From Paraburkholderia caffeinilytica (GTDB lineage: Bacteria; Pseudomonadota; Gammaproteobacteria; Burkholderiales; Burkholderiaceae), in contig NZ_CP031466.1 in assembly GCF_003368325.1 (NCBI RefSeq), positions 3,472,001 through 3,536,000 of the forward strand: DNA of 64,000 bases, read 5' to 3'. A model generated the notes under the pieces. The model made no database searches and had not been told where the DNA came from. It saw only the letters and a list, made by a program, of their open reading frames with translations. Below are positions 1 to 9,083 of the stretch, in pieces (within the stretch, counting starts at the first letter, position 1; each line of letters starts with the position of its first letter). The position numbers were made by a program, and so were the translations under genes.

Positions 1-1058
1 TTGGTGTTCGCCTGCGGCAGCGGATTTTCGATCTCATTGGCCGGCGGCTTCGCGGCATTGCCGTTGCCGTCCGTGTAGTAGAGCGCATCGGCGGTGCCGA
101 TCATGATGCTGTTCGCGCCCGTGCCGCCCATCACCGGCTGGTGATAGTTGTCGCTGATCGTGAATTCGCGGGCGAGATGCGTGAAGTACGGCATGTCGCC
201 AGTGTTCACGTTGTAATAGCCGAGCGCGGTCGCGCCTTCGCCGGTCGTCTCGTCGTTGAAGTTCGCGGGCCGCGGGTTGCCGTTCGAACCGGCGCCCACC
301 GACGTCTCCACCCACGCGAACAGATCCATCTGACAACCGCTCGGATTATCGAGCGTGGCGTGATCGAGACTGCAGTCGGCCTCTTGCCAATTCTGGTAGA
401 AGCGATGCACCGGGCTGTTCATGTACTGGTCGTAGTTGGGACCGACGCGCGAGATCTGATACGGTCCGTTCGGCAGGTTATACGTGTTCGAGCCGAAGCG
501 CGTATCGACGCTGTGCGCCGGCAAGCCGGTCGCACCGGTGGTCAAGTGCACGACGTCCCACGGCTCCATCATGGTGCCCTCGGCGGCCTGCGCTGCTGCG
601 AGCGTGGCGAACGGCGGCGGGCTGGTATCGCTCGGTGTGCTTGCCGTAGAGCCGGTATTCGGCGCCGGCAGCACGGTATAGGGCTGCTTACCGCCAGGCG
701 CCATGTCGAAGCGCTTCGGGTCCGTGGCACTGGCCGTGTATTGCGCGGCCAGCGCGAAGTTCGGACCCGGGTGGCCGTCGGCCGTGATGATGCCCTTCGA
801 GAGCAGGTTCGACACCGTCTGCCCCTGGCGTGGCGTGTAAGCGCCGAATACGTGATCGAACGTGCGGTTCTCGCCGACCACCACGATGACATGCTTGATC
901 GGCGACGCGGTGTTCACTGCCGCAGCCGCTATCGCGGCCTGCTGCTGGCTTTCTGCGACGGTCGGCCAGATCGCCGCGGCAAGCGCGACGGAAACGGCAC
1001 CGCAAAGCAAGCCACCTCGAAACATTGGAATACTAATTACATTGGCAATTTTTTTCAC
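1..1058 (-). CDS. Secreted phosphoesterase (acid phosphatase/phospholipase C family), 3' end outside window
   Basis: Hydrolase of the alkaline-phosphatase-like phosphoesterase family that contains AcpA-type acid phosphatases and bacterial phospholipase C; it should release phosphate from esters outside the inner membrane. Only the first ~352 residues are present. I chose the GTG at 1058 because GGAGG lies about six bases before it, while the in-frame ATG at 1070 has no ribosome site. The protein starts MKKIANV and has a hydrophobic segment up to about residue 35 (signal peptide). At about residues 55-72 is VIVVVGENRTFDHVFG, the family's first active-site motif, and around residue 305 HQPVMGGTGAN. 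It lies downstream of the porin gene on the same strand but 465 bases away, so it probably has its own promoter. The exact substrate cannot be told from this part. Confidence 0.85.
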   Translation of the reverse strand, partial: MKKIANVISIPMFRGGLLCGAVSVALAAAIWPTVAESQQQAAIAAAAVNTASPIKHVIVVVGENRTFDHVFGAYTPRQGQTVSNLLSKGIITADGHPGPNFALAAQYTASATDPKRFDMAPGGKQPYTVLPAPNTGSTASTPSDTSPPPFATLAAAQAAEGTMMEPWDVVHLTTGATGLPAHSVDTRFGSNTYNLPNGPYQISRVGPNYDQYMNSPVHRFYQNWQEADCSLDHATLDNPSGCQMDLFAWVETSVGAGSNGNPRPANFNDETTGEGATALGYYNVNTGDMPYFTHLAREFTISDNYHQPVMGGTGANSIMIGTADALYYTDGNGNAAKPPANEIENPLPQANT

Positions 1059-1523
1059 GAACGCCTCCATGACGTTACTCGGATGAGCAAGCAGTAATGC
1101 GGCGTGTGGAGACGACGGGCAGCTCTCTGCGTGGAGATGCTGCCTCTATTACAAATCATTACGACGGTAAGAAATTATCGGGAGGGGGTGACAATACGGG
1201 GACGAAAAAAAGTCGGTGCCGTGTGAATCTACTGACGGATTGCTTTCATTGTGATTCACATTGCATGCGTTGCCTGGTGGCAAAGGCTGCGAGGGCATCG
1301 TTGCTCATGGCGAGCGTCGTTCAGCCGAGCCAGAATTTTTTGCAGTCGCCGCGTGCGTCGCATCCGCGAGCGCGTCTTTGAGGCAGTTCTGGTCGAGTTT
1401 CCCGTTTGTCTGGTGTGTGTCGGCGGAAAGCGGCGATGCCGCAGCGATGGAAGACGAATCCTGAGTACCCCGGACACGCTCCCGACTGCTGACGCCTCCG
1501 CCTCCGCCTGGTTGGCAGCGCTT
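1059..1523. other. Gene-free stretch between porin and phosphoesterase
   Basis: No gene seen. Both neighbours read leftwards, so this stretch should hold the phosphoesterase promoter. I found no convincing hairpin plus T-run after the porin stop. Confidence 0.5.
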
Positions 1524-3233
1524 TCAGAACTTGTAGTTCAGCCCGACGGAGAAACCCATTTCTCTGCCGCCTGCGTAGCAAAACGGCGCACCCTGCGAGA
1601 TCGAGCTGCCGTCATGACAATCGACGGTGACGCTTCGCCCGCCTGCGCCCAGCGCATAGTGCGCCGCTGCCTGATTGATGACCATGGCATAGTCGGCATA
1701 CACAGTCGCATGTTTGTCGATCGCATGCTTATACATTGCAGTGAGCATATTGGCGCCATTGGAAGGATTCGGGCTACCAATAGCATTCGGGTCGGCTGGA
1801 GCCGTGTTGTGTTGCCCCGGGTCACCCGGCGTGCGATTGGCGTGCGCCCAACCGACGCTCACGCTGTCGTTGGGGGTGATTTCCTGCGTTAGGGCGAGCC
1901 AGAAGCCGTTACGGCTCCGCTCGTTCTGTGTTTGCAGGTAGGCCGGAATCTTTCTGCGCATCACTTCATAAATTGCGCTCACCGTGGTGAGGGTGGGCAA
2001 TTTATATTGCGCACCGACCTTGAATGCCCATTCGTTGCCGATATCGTTGGGGTCCGTTCCATCAGGCGAAGCCAGCGCAGCAGGCGTGTTCATGACATCG
2101 CTTGAGCGATTCACGCCGAGGTGCAGCTCATAGGCGGTCGTAAAGTACAGCGGGCCGTTGCTATAGGCGAGGTTCGCGCTGTAGGCCGACCCGTAGCTGC
2201 CGTCGTTACACGCGATTGGCGTTCCACCACTCCCGGGGACATTGCCGCCCGTGCAACTCGACTCACCCGAAGCCTGCACCGAATTTTCGTAACCGCGATT
2301 TTGCCCAGGCGAAACCAGTGCGTTGAGCGACCAGCCATGGAAACTGGGCGACTCATACCAGATCGCATGATCCAGCCGCGTACCGAATTCGACGCGATTG
2401 TCGCCACCCGTGTTGCCCATGATGACGGAGTAATCGCCGAGCGTGCCGGAAAACGGATTCATGCGTGCAGTCGACGTTTTGTAAGGCGCATCGGTCTTGC
2501 CGATCTTCAACGCGCCCCAGGTGGGCGATGCTACGCCAATAAAGCTGTTGCGCGACGTCAGGGCGCCCTTGACGGTCGAATCCTGAGAGGAGTTCGAATT
2601 GGAGGACCCTGAGGTCGCCGAAATGTCCAGTTGGGTTTCCAGTTGATAGACGAACGCCAGGCTGGCGTCGGAACCGAATGGCCGCTTGCCGCGAACGCCG
2701 ATATAGGAAAGATTGGATGAGACGTCGGGTTGCCAGCCCATATGCCCTCTTGGCGAGACGACGGTCCCGCCTGGTGCGACGTACGAGTCTTTGAGGCCCT
2801 TGGTCGCGTAGTCCACGGAAAGATCGAGATTGCCGTAGAACTCCATGTCGCCCAGCGCGGCCAGCAACGACTTGAGCTTGGGCGGCATGCCGGCGCCCCA
2901 CCCGGAGGTATCGGCATCCGATGTTTTTTGCGCGCCGGCGGTTGTACCCGTGTTTGCGTTTGTACCTGAACCAGTACCTGTACCTGCGTTTGTGCTTGCG
3001 ACAGCTGGACTGACCGCTTGCTGACTGTTCGCTGGCTGGGCTTGCTTTGCCATCAGTGCGTCGAGCTTTTTATTGAGCGCTTCCATTTGCTGTTTCAACA
3101 ACTGGATCTCTTGTTTGTCGTCATCCTTCGCCGTTGCCTGAGCGAATGCTCCTCCCGAACAGGTCACACTGCCAGCTGCAAACAGGCATAGCGAAGCCGC
3201 CGCATGACGCGGCTTCAGATTCCTTATTCTCAT
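1524..3233 (-). CDS. Gram-negative outer-membrane porin with N-terminal coiled coil
   Basis: General diffusion porin of the 16-strand beta-barrel family common in Burkholderia, about 569 residues, which is longer than the usual 350-400. A signal peptide (residues 1-30, ending at AFAQ) is followed by a charged heptad region with KQEIQLLKQQMEALNKKLD at about 38-60, probably a trimeric coiled coil at the periplasmic side, then a low-complexity Thr/Gly/Asn linker, then the barrel from about residue 125 to the C-terminal phenylalanine (GLNYKF), the usual outer-membrane assembly signal. The start is the second of two adjacent ATGs (3233), placed five bases after GGAGG; an upstream TTG would read through the ribosome site. 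The coiled-coil extension resembles substrate-specific or phosphate-type porins, but specificity is not clear. Confidence 0.88.
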   Translation of the reverse strand: MRIRNLKPRHAAASLCLFAAGSVTCSGGAFAQATAKDDDKQEIQLLKQQMEALNKKLDALMAKQAQPANSQQAVSPAVASTNAGTGTGSGTNANTGTTAGAQKTSDADTSGWGAGMPPKLKSLLAALGDMEFYGNLDLSVDYATKGLKDSYVAPGGTVVSPRGHMGWQPDVSSNLSYIGVRGKRPFGSDASLAFVYQLETQLDISATSGSSNSNSSQDSTVKGALTSRNSFIGVASPTWGALKIGKTDAPYKTSTARMNPFSGTLGDYSVIMGNTGGDNRVEFGTRLDHAIWYESPSFHGWSLNALVSPGQNRGYENSVQASGESSCTGGNVPGSGGTPIACNDGSYGSAYSANLAYSNGPLYFTTAYELHLGVNRSSDVMNTPAALASPDGTDPNDIGNEWAFKVGAQYKLPTLTTVSAIYEVMRRKIPAYLQTQNERSRNGFWLALTQEITPNDSVSVGWAHANRTPGDPGQHNTAPADPNAIGSPNPSNGANMLTAMYKHAIDKHATVYADYAMVINQAAAHYALGAGGRSVTVDCHDGSSISQGAPFCYAGGREMGFSVGLNYKF

Positions 3234-4220
3234 CATCTCCTCCAATATTAATTAATAATGCTAATGAATAAGGAAAATAGATATCGCAGCCCAAACCTCT
3301 ATTTCGATCCGATGAGAATCACGTGCAGAATCAGTCGATTCGAGCTACTCGCCACCTTCCCTATGTGCTGCTACGCGGACCGCCTCCGTCCGGCGGGGTC
3401 TTATCCAATCAGTCACTCAGTCAATCGATGATGACGCTCGGTATCCAACGCAAATGTCCGATGTTTCGGATTGCGGGTAACTCGCGCGCAAAATGGGGCA
3501 ATCCGCGCGCTCAAGGCAGCGGGATATTTCCGCGGTAGCGATGTGCCGACCCAACCCGACCGCTCAGGCATTTCGATCGACTATCGGCGTCTCAACGTCG
3601 TCATGGGGCACACGTCTCCATCTCCGGTTTTGGAATTCGTCGCGCGAGCGGCGCGCTGAATGACGCAGTCGAATCACTTCATCGCTTGCATGTGCGTCGG
3701 CAATGAAGCGCTATTGGTCGGTCAAATGGAAATCGCACCAACGAGAGACCTGCGGGGGCGCGCAAACGGTCTCACAAAAGTCGTTGTGTCTTCACGGAAT
3801 CTGAGTGCATGCTGCGCGAGAACAGCGATCAGTGAAAGTTAAAACATTTTATGGTTTGCATCAGGCATCCCGTATACGCTGGCGGCCTTCAACGAATTTC
3901 GACCATGAAGAGCGCTACCCTGCGCCAACTCAATACCTTCGAGACGGATGGATAGCGCGCATTCGCCGAAGCTGGGATCGGATGTTTGCGCCACACCAGG
4001 CGGTCGAGAGAGGCGGGCGAGTGGTAGCGCGGCGCGTCCGAATCGTTGGAACGCCAACTACGACTCGCCTCTCAGGCGATGTTATCGCCGACAGTGGATT
4101 GATTCTCGCGATCAGTCGCCATTGCGAGTGCGCGTCAGGCGCTCAATCGCGGTCTGTTCCATCAGCGCACTATTGGTCACGCGACTCGCCCGAGCTTGCT
4201 CGAGAGCAGACGTCAAACAT
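3234..4220. other. Gene-free stretch upstream of the porin
   Basis: Nearly 1 kb without a convincing gene. The part next to the porin (3234-3300) is AT-rich and should hold its promoter. Short open frames occur (for example 3660-3842 and 3805-4224), but they lack ribosome sites and recognisable protein features. The base composition is less regular than in neighbouring genes, so this may be a decayed region. Confidence 0.45.
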
Positions 4221-4784
4221 CTAGGCGAGCAGCAACAAGGCATCCGCGAGCGACAGCACTGTGGTGCGCGAATCGAACGCGGTAGAGAACAGATGTTCAT
4301 GCACCACCTGATCCGGGTCATAGCAGCAATCCTTGACCGTATACAGGCGGAAGTCCGCGTCACTCGCATACGCGACCGACGACAGCACGACGCCGGTTGA
4401 CGCAATGCCGACCATAATCAGCGAATCGACACCTTGTGCCAACAGTCGCGCCTGCAGATCGGTGCCGAAGAATACGCTGGCGCGATGCGCGACGATGAGC
4501 GGTTCATTGGCCTGCTGACCTAATTCCGGCGAGGTCCTGTCGTCGACGAAGAGGCCAAGTTGCTTGATGCCCTGCCCATTCTTGTTCAATGGGCTGACTT
4601 CCGGATAGCCCGGACTGAACCGGAGGTTGGCGAAATAGACGCCGACGCCTTTGGCCCGCGCCGCGTCGCATAGCTTGCGCGTATTGGCGAGCAAGGCCGG
4701 CGCGACCGATGGAAAGAGCCCGAGAATGTCGGTCTGATAATGCATGACGACAAGCGCGGTTTGCGCCGGCGCGATTGTCTCCAT
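4221..4784 (-). CDS. Isochorismatase-fold cysteine hydrolase homolog lacking the catalytic triad
   Basis: A 187-residue protein with the isochorismatase/nicotinamidase fold, full length for the family. AAAGGAG before the ATG at 4784 supports the start. The fold is recognised from the first strand ALVVMHYQTDIL (residues 10-21), HRASVFFGTDL (100-110) and the GIASTGVVLS turn (126-135). At the three positions where active members carry Asp, Lys and Cys, this protein has His15, His100 and Val132 by my alignment. It belongs to a subgroup in which the nucleophile cysteine is absent, so amide hydrolysis is unlikely; it may bind a ligand or use another chemistry. It stands alone, with gene-free DNA on both sides. 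Confidence 0.75.
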   Translation of the reverse strand: METIAPAQTALVVMHYQTDILGLFPSVAPALLANTRKLCDAARAKGVGVYFANLRFSPGYPEVSPLNKNGQGIKQLGLFVDDRTSPELGQQANEPLIVAHRASVFFGTDLQARLLAQGVDSLIMVGIASTGVVLSSVAYASDADFRLYTVKDCCYDPDQVVHEHLFSTAFDSRTTVLSLADALLLLA

Positions 4785-5409
4785 TTACACATCTCCTTTA
4801 CGTCGACACGCGGTTCATATTCACAACCAGAGAACGTCGAATGTAGCGAAGCATCCGTTGTCAAAACGGTGCTTCGATGCCGTGGAAATAATACTTCATG
4901 TCGTCACGCCGATTAGTCGATAAGACGAAGTACCGTCTGCATGCTCACTTCAAACCCGAGACGGGCGTTGACCTGTTTCCGATCCACGCGGCTGAGATGG
5001 ATCGCGTGATGCAGATTACCGCTCTAAGGGCCACGGGAACTCCATGCTTTGTGCATCGGCACCGCACCGCGATGCCGGATACGCCGCACAAACGTAGCGC
5101 CCGACTCTGGAGACCTTACTCAACGAGCGCCCAATCAACTTGCCCTATACTCGGCGTTGCTATACCGTAATCTGTATTGCATTCGCAGCCAGTTACACAG
5201 ACGGCATTTTCGATTCATCCAAAGCGGCTTGAGCAGAAGTAGAAACATCATCGATATCGCGGCCGCGATTCGGCGGGGGAAGAGGCTCGGAATGAATTCA
5301 TAACCGCACAGGTCAGTGCGATTTGTCGTGCTCAGTTCTTCGTCGGCGGAGAGGCCGTGCGAGGCTGCTATAACCACTAATCGAGCTTTTGTGAAAGGGC
5401 CGCCGACTT
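4785..5409. other. Gene-free divergent stretch
   Basis: Lies between two divergently read genes and should hold both promoters. No conserved open frame, repeat or strong hairpin seen. Local AT content rises around 5150-5260. Confidence 0.45.
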
Positions 5410-6210
5410 ATGCAATCTAACTACAACCTCGCGTTAGTCGCCATTTCCGTTGTCGTCGCGACACTGGCTTCCTTCACGGCAATCGATCTCGCAGACCGGC
5501 TTTCCATACTGGCTTACGCTCGTGCCCGACACCTATGGCTGGCGGCCGGCGCGTTGGCGATGGGCGTCGGCATCTGGTCAATGCACTTCATCGGAATGCT
5601 CTCGTTTTCCCTGAGCATCCCGATTGGCTACGATTCCGGCGTTACCTGCTACTCGCTGATCATCGCGATACTCGTCTCGTGGTTTGCGTTGCACGTCGTC
5701 ACGCGGGAGCGTCTGAAGCTGCTCCATTTGCTCGCAGGTGGGGTCTTGATGGGTTTGGGTATCAGCAGCATGCATTACATGGGGATGGCCGCGATGCTGA
5801 TGAACCCCGCGATTCAGTACGAGCCAACTCTTTTTGCCGGGTCAATTGTCATTGCAATCGTCGCGTCCACTGCGGCGCTGTGGGTTGCGCATACACTCCG
5901 CGGCGCCGATCAGAGCCATGTGATGCCCAAGCGCATTGGTGCGGCCTGTGTCATGGGCATTGCCATCGCAGGCATGCATTACACCGGTATGGCCGCGGCC
6001 AATTTCCCGGTTGGGTCGGTGTGCGGCGCCGCGAACGGCGTCAAGCCTCAATGGCTCGCTGCCGCCGTCATTCCGTTTGCGTTCGCGATTCTCATCGTGA
6101 CGCTGTTCCTTTCCCGTCTGGATGCGAGAGTCGAGTTTCTCGCCAATTCGATCGCCCGGCTTAATGATCAGATTGATCGCAGGCGAGGTCCGACGCATTG
6201 GTCGTTCTAA
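5410..6210 (+). CDS. MHYT-domain integral membrane sensor without an output domain
   Basis: A 266-residue membrane protein with the seven-helix MHYT sensor domain. The three signature repeats are visible: SMHFIGM (about 59-65), SMHYMGM (about 120-126) and GMHYTGM (about 187-193); their His and Met residues are proposed to bind copper and sense oxygen, CO or NO. After the last helix (about 222-240) comes the linker RVEFLANSIARLNDQ, which in most Burkholderia relatives leads into GGDEF and EAL domains. Here it stops after only 26 residues, so the protein is either a stand-alone sensor or the N-terminal half of a shortened cyclic-di-GMP enzyme. No GGDEF or EAL sequence follows downstream. Confidence 0.85.
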   Translation: MQSNYNLALVAISVVVATLASFTAIDLADRLSILAYARARHLWLAAGALAMGVGIWSMHFIGMLSFSLSIPIGYDSGVTCYSLIIAILVSWFALHVVTRERLKLLHLLAGGVLMGLGISSMHYMGMAAMLMNPAIQYEPTLFAGSIVIAIVASTAALWVAHTLRGADQSHVMPKRIGAACVMGIAIAGMHYTGMAAANFPVGSVCGAANGVKPQWLAAAVIPFAFAILIVTLFLSRLDARVEFLANSIARLNDQIDRRRGPTHWSF

Positions 6211-6337
6211 CCAATCAGGAAGGGCCTGTTAGCCGCGTTCGCGACGTCGGCCAACCTTGTCCGAAGCGATGGCTGCCGTAACGTCTTGCATTCGACTTAT
6301 TGTTCGGACGCACGCGCGAAGGTGGACGAGGTGAGCG

Positions 6338-6763
6338 TTAGTTGGTTTGGGTAGAGCGCTGCTCGGCCAGAGAGAAAATTTTCATACCAACGAGCATGGC
6401 GATGACGAACAGCATCGCTTTAAACTCGCCGCTGCCGGCGCTCACGAGGGCCGGTCCCGGGCAGAAACCTGCCAGGCCCCAGCCGGCACCGAACATGGCG
6501 CTGCCCGCAAGCAGGCGGCGGTCAATGCGGGTTGCGGTGGGCAGCGACATGGGCGCGTCGAACAGGCTGCGCTTGAGCCTGCGCGCAATCGCGAAGCCGA
6601 TGCCGCCGATGGCGATTGCACCAGTCATGACGAACGCCAATGACGGGTCCCACTTGCCGGCGATATCGAGAAAGCCAAGCACTTTCGCCGGGTTGGCCAT
6701 GCCGGAAACGATCAATCCTGTGCCGAATATCAGCCCGGCCAGCAGCGCGTTGAGGATTAGCAT
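6338..6763 (-). CDS. YeeE/YedE-family (DUF6691-type) membrane protein, second half of sulfur transporter pair
   Basis: A 141-residue integral membrane protein of the YeeE/YedE (sulfur transport) family. It contains [19 protein letters not shown] near residue 10-30 and [17 protein letters not shown] near residue 95-112, the conserved glycine- and cysteine-bearing repeats of the family. Members move thiosulfate or related sulfur species across the inner membrane. The ATG at 6763 follows the stop of the preceding gene by one base, so the two small proteins are translated together and likely form one transporter, as two half-repeats. This is the last gene of the leftward bigR-type operon. Confidence 0.85.
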   Translation of the reverse strand: MLILNALLAGLIFGTGLIVSGMANPAKVLGFLDIAGKWDPSLAFVMTGAIAIGGIGFAIARRLKRSLFDAPMSLPTATRIDRRLLAGSAMFGAGWGLAGFCPGPALVSAGSGEFKAMLFVIAMLVGMKIFSLAEQRSTQTN

Positions 6764-6764
6764 G

Positions 6765-7199
6765 TCAAAGCCCCAGCAGATGGCGCGTAACGAAAACGGT
6801 AAAAAAGCCAACGGCCATGAAGGTGGCGGTGGCCGCAAGCGAGCGGACCGAACCGCGCGAGAGGCCGCATACGCCGTGGCCGCTGGTGCAACCGGACGCG
6901 TAGCGGGTGCCGATGCCAACAAGCAGGCCGGCCACAACGAGCACAGGCGGCGATGACACAATCGTGACGGCCGGCAGTGCCGTGGAAAGCTTGAACAGCC
7001 AGGGCGCGGCGAATAGTCCGAGCACGAATGCAGCGCGCCAGGCGCGATCGCCGGATGTCGTGTCGAGCAGGCCACCAAGAATCCCGCTGATGCCGGCGAT
7101 GCGGCCGTTTCCGAGCACGAGTAGCGCCGCCGCGAAGCCGATCAACAAGCCGCCGGCAAGCGCGGGAAATGGCGTGAAGTGGGCGAAGTCGATGTTCAT
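6765..7199 (-). CDS. YeeE/YedE-family membrane protein, first half of sulfur transporter pair
   Basis: A 144-residue membrane protein (about four helices), the companion of the next gene. It carries [27 protein letters not shown] first-repeat sequence near residues 12-35 and [17 protein letters not shown] near residues 90-106; cysteines in this second motif are those thought to handle the sulfur compound. The start ATG at 7199 overlaps the stop of the ArsR-type regulator gene (ATGA), showing translational coupling. In Xylella and Agrobacterium the same pair is controlled by BigR together with the beta-lactamase-like hydrolase Blh, and helps dispose of hydrogen sulfide or persulfide. Confidence 0.87.
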   Translation of the reverse strand: MNIDFAHFTPFPALAGGLLIGFAAALLVLGNGRIAGISGILGGLLDTTSGDRAWRAAFVLGLFAAPWLFKLSTALPAVTIVSSPPVLVVAGLLVGIGTRYASGCTSGHGVCGLSRGSVRSLAATATFMAVGFFTVFVTRHLLGL

Positions 7200-7531
7200 T
7201 TCAGGCGCCCTTTGACTTCGCCGCAATAGAGCTTCGACAAGGTCTGCATAATGCTCAAGACTTCGGCGCTCGCGAGGCTGTAGTACATGTACTTTCCCTC
7301 GCGCCGCGCACTGACGAGACCTTCCTCGCGCAGCACGCCAAGATGTTGTGACAGGCTCGGCTGCTGAAGGCCGACTGCCGCTTCCAGTTCTCCGACGTTA
7401 TGTTCGCCCTCGATCAGCTGGCACAGCAGCAGCAGACGGTCTTCCTGCGCCATGGCTTTGAGAAGGGCGCAGCACTTCGTCGCGGATTGCCGCAGCGCGT
7501 CGAGCGCGGCAGGAGATAGCGGCGTGTTCAT
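7196..7531 (-). CDS. bigR: BigR/SqrR-type ArsR-family persulfide-sensing repressor
   Basis: A 111-residue winged-helix repressor of the ArsR family. The recognition helix region is [19 protein letters not shown] (about residues 52-70) and the wing contains [11 protein letters not shown]. Cys37 and Cys103 sit five residues before the numbering of the two redox cysteines of Xylella BigR (42 and 108), which form a di- or polysulfide bridge on exposure to sulfide; this supports persulfide sensing rather than metal sensing. It is the first gene of an operon with the two YeeE/YedE genes (ATGA overlap), and faces the persulfide dioxygenase-like gene across an 87-base AT-rich intergenic region with an evident operator. 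Confidence 0.88.
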   Translation of the reverse strand: MNTPLSPAALDALRQSATKCCALLKAMAQEDRLLLLCQLIEGEHNVGELEAAVGLQQPSLSQHLGVLREEGLVSARREGKYMYYSLASAEVLSIMQTLSKLYCGEVKGRLK

Positions 7532-7556
7532 CGATCAAGGTCCTTCTGCCGAACAC

Positions 7557-7602
7557 TATGTTGACCATCATTATATAAAAATATATATTGTTTTTCAACA
7601 TA
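7557..7602. promoter_or_regulatory. Candidate BigR operator in the divergent promoter
   Basis: An AT-rich imperfect palindrome (ATTATATA at 7570-7577 facing TATATATT at 7582-7589) is enclosed by a perfect 8-base inverted repeat, TATGTTGA at 7557-7564 and TCAACATA at 7595-7602. BigR is known to bind an AT-rich palindrome covering the promoter. Placing it between bigR and the dioxygenase gene would allow repression in both directions. Confidence 0.65.
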
Positions 7603-7618
7603 TCGACCGAGGCACACG

Positions 7619-8479
7619 ATGAAACCGCTGGTAGAAGCGTTCTTTGATCGAACCACCTGCACTGTCACCTATGTCGTTCACGCCGGCGATGGCTCTGCGT
7701 GTGCCGTGATCGATTCGGTGCTTGACTACGACCCGAAGGCTGGGCGTACCTCGACTCAATCGGCCGACAAGGTCGTGGAATTTGTGCTGGCGCATGGCTT
7801 GCATGTCGAATGGCTGCTGGAAACGCATGCCCACGCAGACCATCTGTCGGCCGCGCAATATCTGAAGGCGCGCCTGGGCGGCAGGATTGCCATCGGCGAA
7901 AGCATTCGTGTGGTGCAGGGCGTGTTCAAGCGCGTCTTTAACCTGGGTGACGATGTACCGGGTGATGGCCTGCAATTCGATCATCTGTTCGCGGCCGGCG
8001 AGACGTTTCAGATTGGCGCGCTGAGTGCGCACGCCATACACGTTCCCGGACATACGCCGGCTGACATGGCGTACCAGATCGGAGACGCGGTTTTTGTCGG
8101 CGACACGATGTTCATGCCGGACGTAGGTAGCGCGCGTTGCGATTTTCCAGGTGGCGATGCGCATGCGCTGTTTCGCTCAGCGCGCAAACTGCTGTCGCTA
8201 CCTGACGAGACCCGGCTCTATATGTGCCACGACTATCCCCCGCCGTCGCGTCAACCACAGTGGAAAACCACCGTGGCCGAACAGCGCAAGGGCAATATTC
8301 ATCTGCATGACGGGAACGCCGAGGAGACGTTCGTCGCGATGCGCACCGCACGCGACCGGACGCTCGATATGCCTACGCTGATTCTTCCGGCTGTTCAGGT
8401 CAACATTCGTGCAGGCTCATTGCCCGAACCCGACGAAAACGGGACGCGTTATCTGAAGATTCCCCTCGACGCGTTGTAG
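7619..8479 (+). CDS. blh: Metallo-beta-lactamase-fold persulfide dioxygenase (Blh/ETHE1-like)
   Basis: A 286-residue cytoplasmic metallo-beta-lactamase-fold enzyme of the ETHE1/Blh group, predicted to oxidise glutathione persulfide to sulfite with a mononuclear iron. Visible ligands and landmarks: ETHAHADHL (about 69-77; the HxHxDH motif), VPGHTPADM (about 142-150), GDTMFMPDVGSARCDF (about 161-176, with the aspartate bridging ligand position and the Blh-specific arginine) and CHDYPPP (about 203-209). The final third is a Blh-like extension. It is read divergently from the BigR-type repressor, the arrangement seen in other bacteria, where it is induced by sulfide. There is no rhodanese domain fused to it. 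Confidence 0.87.
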   Translation: MKPLVEAFFDRTTCTVTYVVHAGDGSACAVIDSVLDYDPKAGRTSTQSADKVVEFVLAHGLHVEWLLETHAHADHLSAAQYLKARLGGRIAIGESIRVVQGVFKRVFNLGDDVPGDGLQFDHLFAAGETFQIGALSAHAIHVPGHTPADMAYQIGDAVFVGDTMFMPDVGSARCDFPGGDAHALFRSARKLLSLPDETRLYMCHDYPPPSRQPQWKTTVAEQRKGNIHLHDGNAEETFVAMRTARDRTLDMPTLILPAVQVNIRAGSLPEPDENGTRYLKIPLDAL

Positions 8480-8592
8480 CGCGCATTGAGGTAAGCAGCA
8501 CCAATTCACGGTCTGCTCAAGCTGTGGCAACATCGCGGTGATCTCTCAATCATGTTGGGTCTCGCGCAGGCCCGCACACCTCAGGAGAACGC

Positions 8593-8967
8593 ATGTTCGA
8601 CCACGTCAAATTCGGAGTCAGCGATTATGCAGCGAGCAAAGCGTTCTTCCTCAAGGCACTCGAACCGCTCGGCGTAGCGGTTGTCGGAGAGGGGGCGCCA
8701 ACCTACGGTGTCGAGCTTAGCCCGCCGGGTAAGGCTTCATTGTGCCTGTACCAGACCGAGGAGAAGCCGGCGCATCTTCACCTGGCGTTCACGGCGGAGA
8801 ATCGCCAGCAAGTCGACGCTTTCTATCGCGCGGCTCTGGAGGCGGGTGGCAAGGACAATGGTGCGCCTGGTCTGCGCCCGCGCTACCACGCGAACTACTA
8901 TGCAGCCTTTGTCATTGGTCCGGACGGGCACAACGTCGAAGTGGTTTGCCACCGACCCGAGGCCTGA
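8593..8967 (+). CDS. VOC (glyoxalase/bleomycin-resistance) family protein
   Basis: A 124-residue protein of the vicinal-oxygen-chelate superfamily, one domain with two beta-alpha-beta-beta-beta repeats. It begins MFDHVKFGVSDY, the usual first strand, and ends with FVIGPDGHNVEVVCH, the last strand with a typical metal-ligand glutamate. His4, His near residue 60 (HLHLAF) and Glu in NVEVVC could form the metal site. AGGAG seven bases before the ATG fixes the start. Similar Burkholderia proteins are annotated as glyoxalases or lactoylglutathione lyases without proven substrates. It stands alone 113 bases after the persulfide dioxygenase gene and could be co-transcribed with it. Confidence 0.8.
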   Translation: MFDHVKFGVSDYAASKAFFLKALEPLGVAVVGEGAPTYGVELSPPGKASLCLYQTEEKPAHLHLAFTAENRQQVDAFYRAALEAGGKDNGAPGLRPRYHANYYAAFVIGPDGHNVEVVCHRPEA

Positions 8968-9083
8968 CTCTTCCATCGAACGGACTCGCGAGGCTCGGCC
9001 GCCTCTCACGTCAAACGTCGAGTGTCCTGCTAAGGCTGTTGTTGTCGCAAGGGCGGTAGTGAGACGCAACGGGCTTGGTGCGC

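Noticed and set aside
3805..4224. Open frame upstream of the isochorismatase-fold gene
   Set aside because: No ribosome site, no family features, and irregular codon use; could be chance or a very old remnant.
7570..7589. AT-rich block near bigR as a replication origin or phage attachment site
   Set aside because: No iterons, no integrase gene nearby and a simple explanation as operator between divergent genes.
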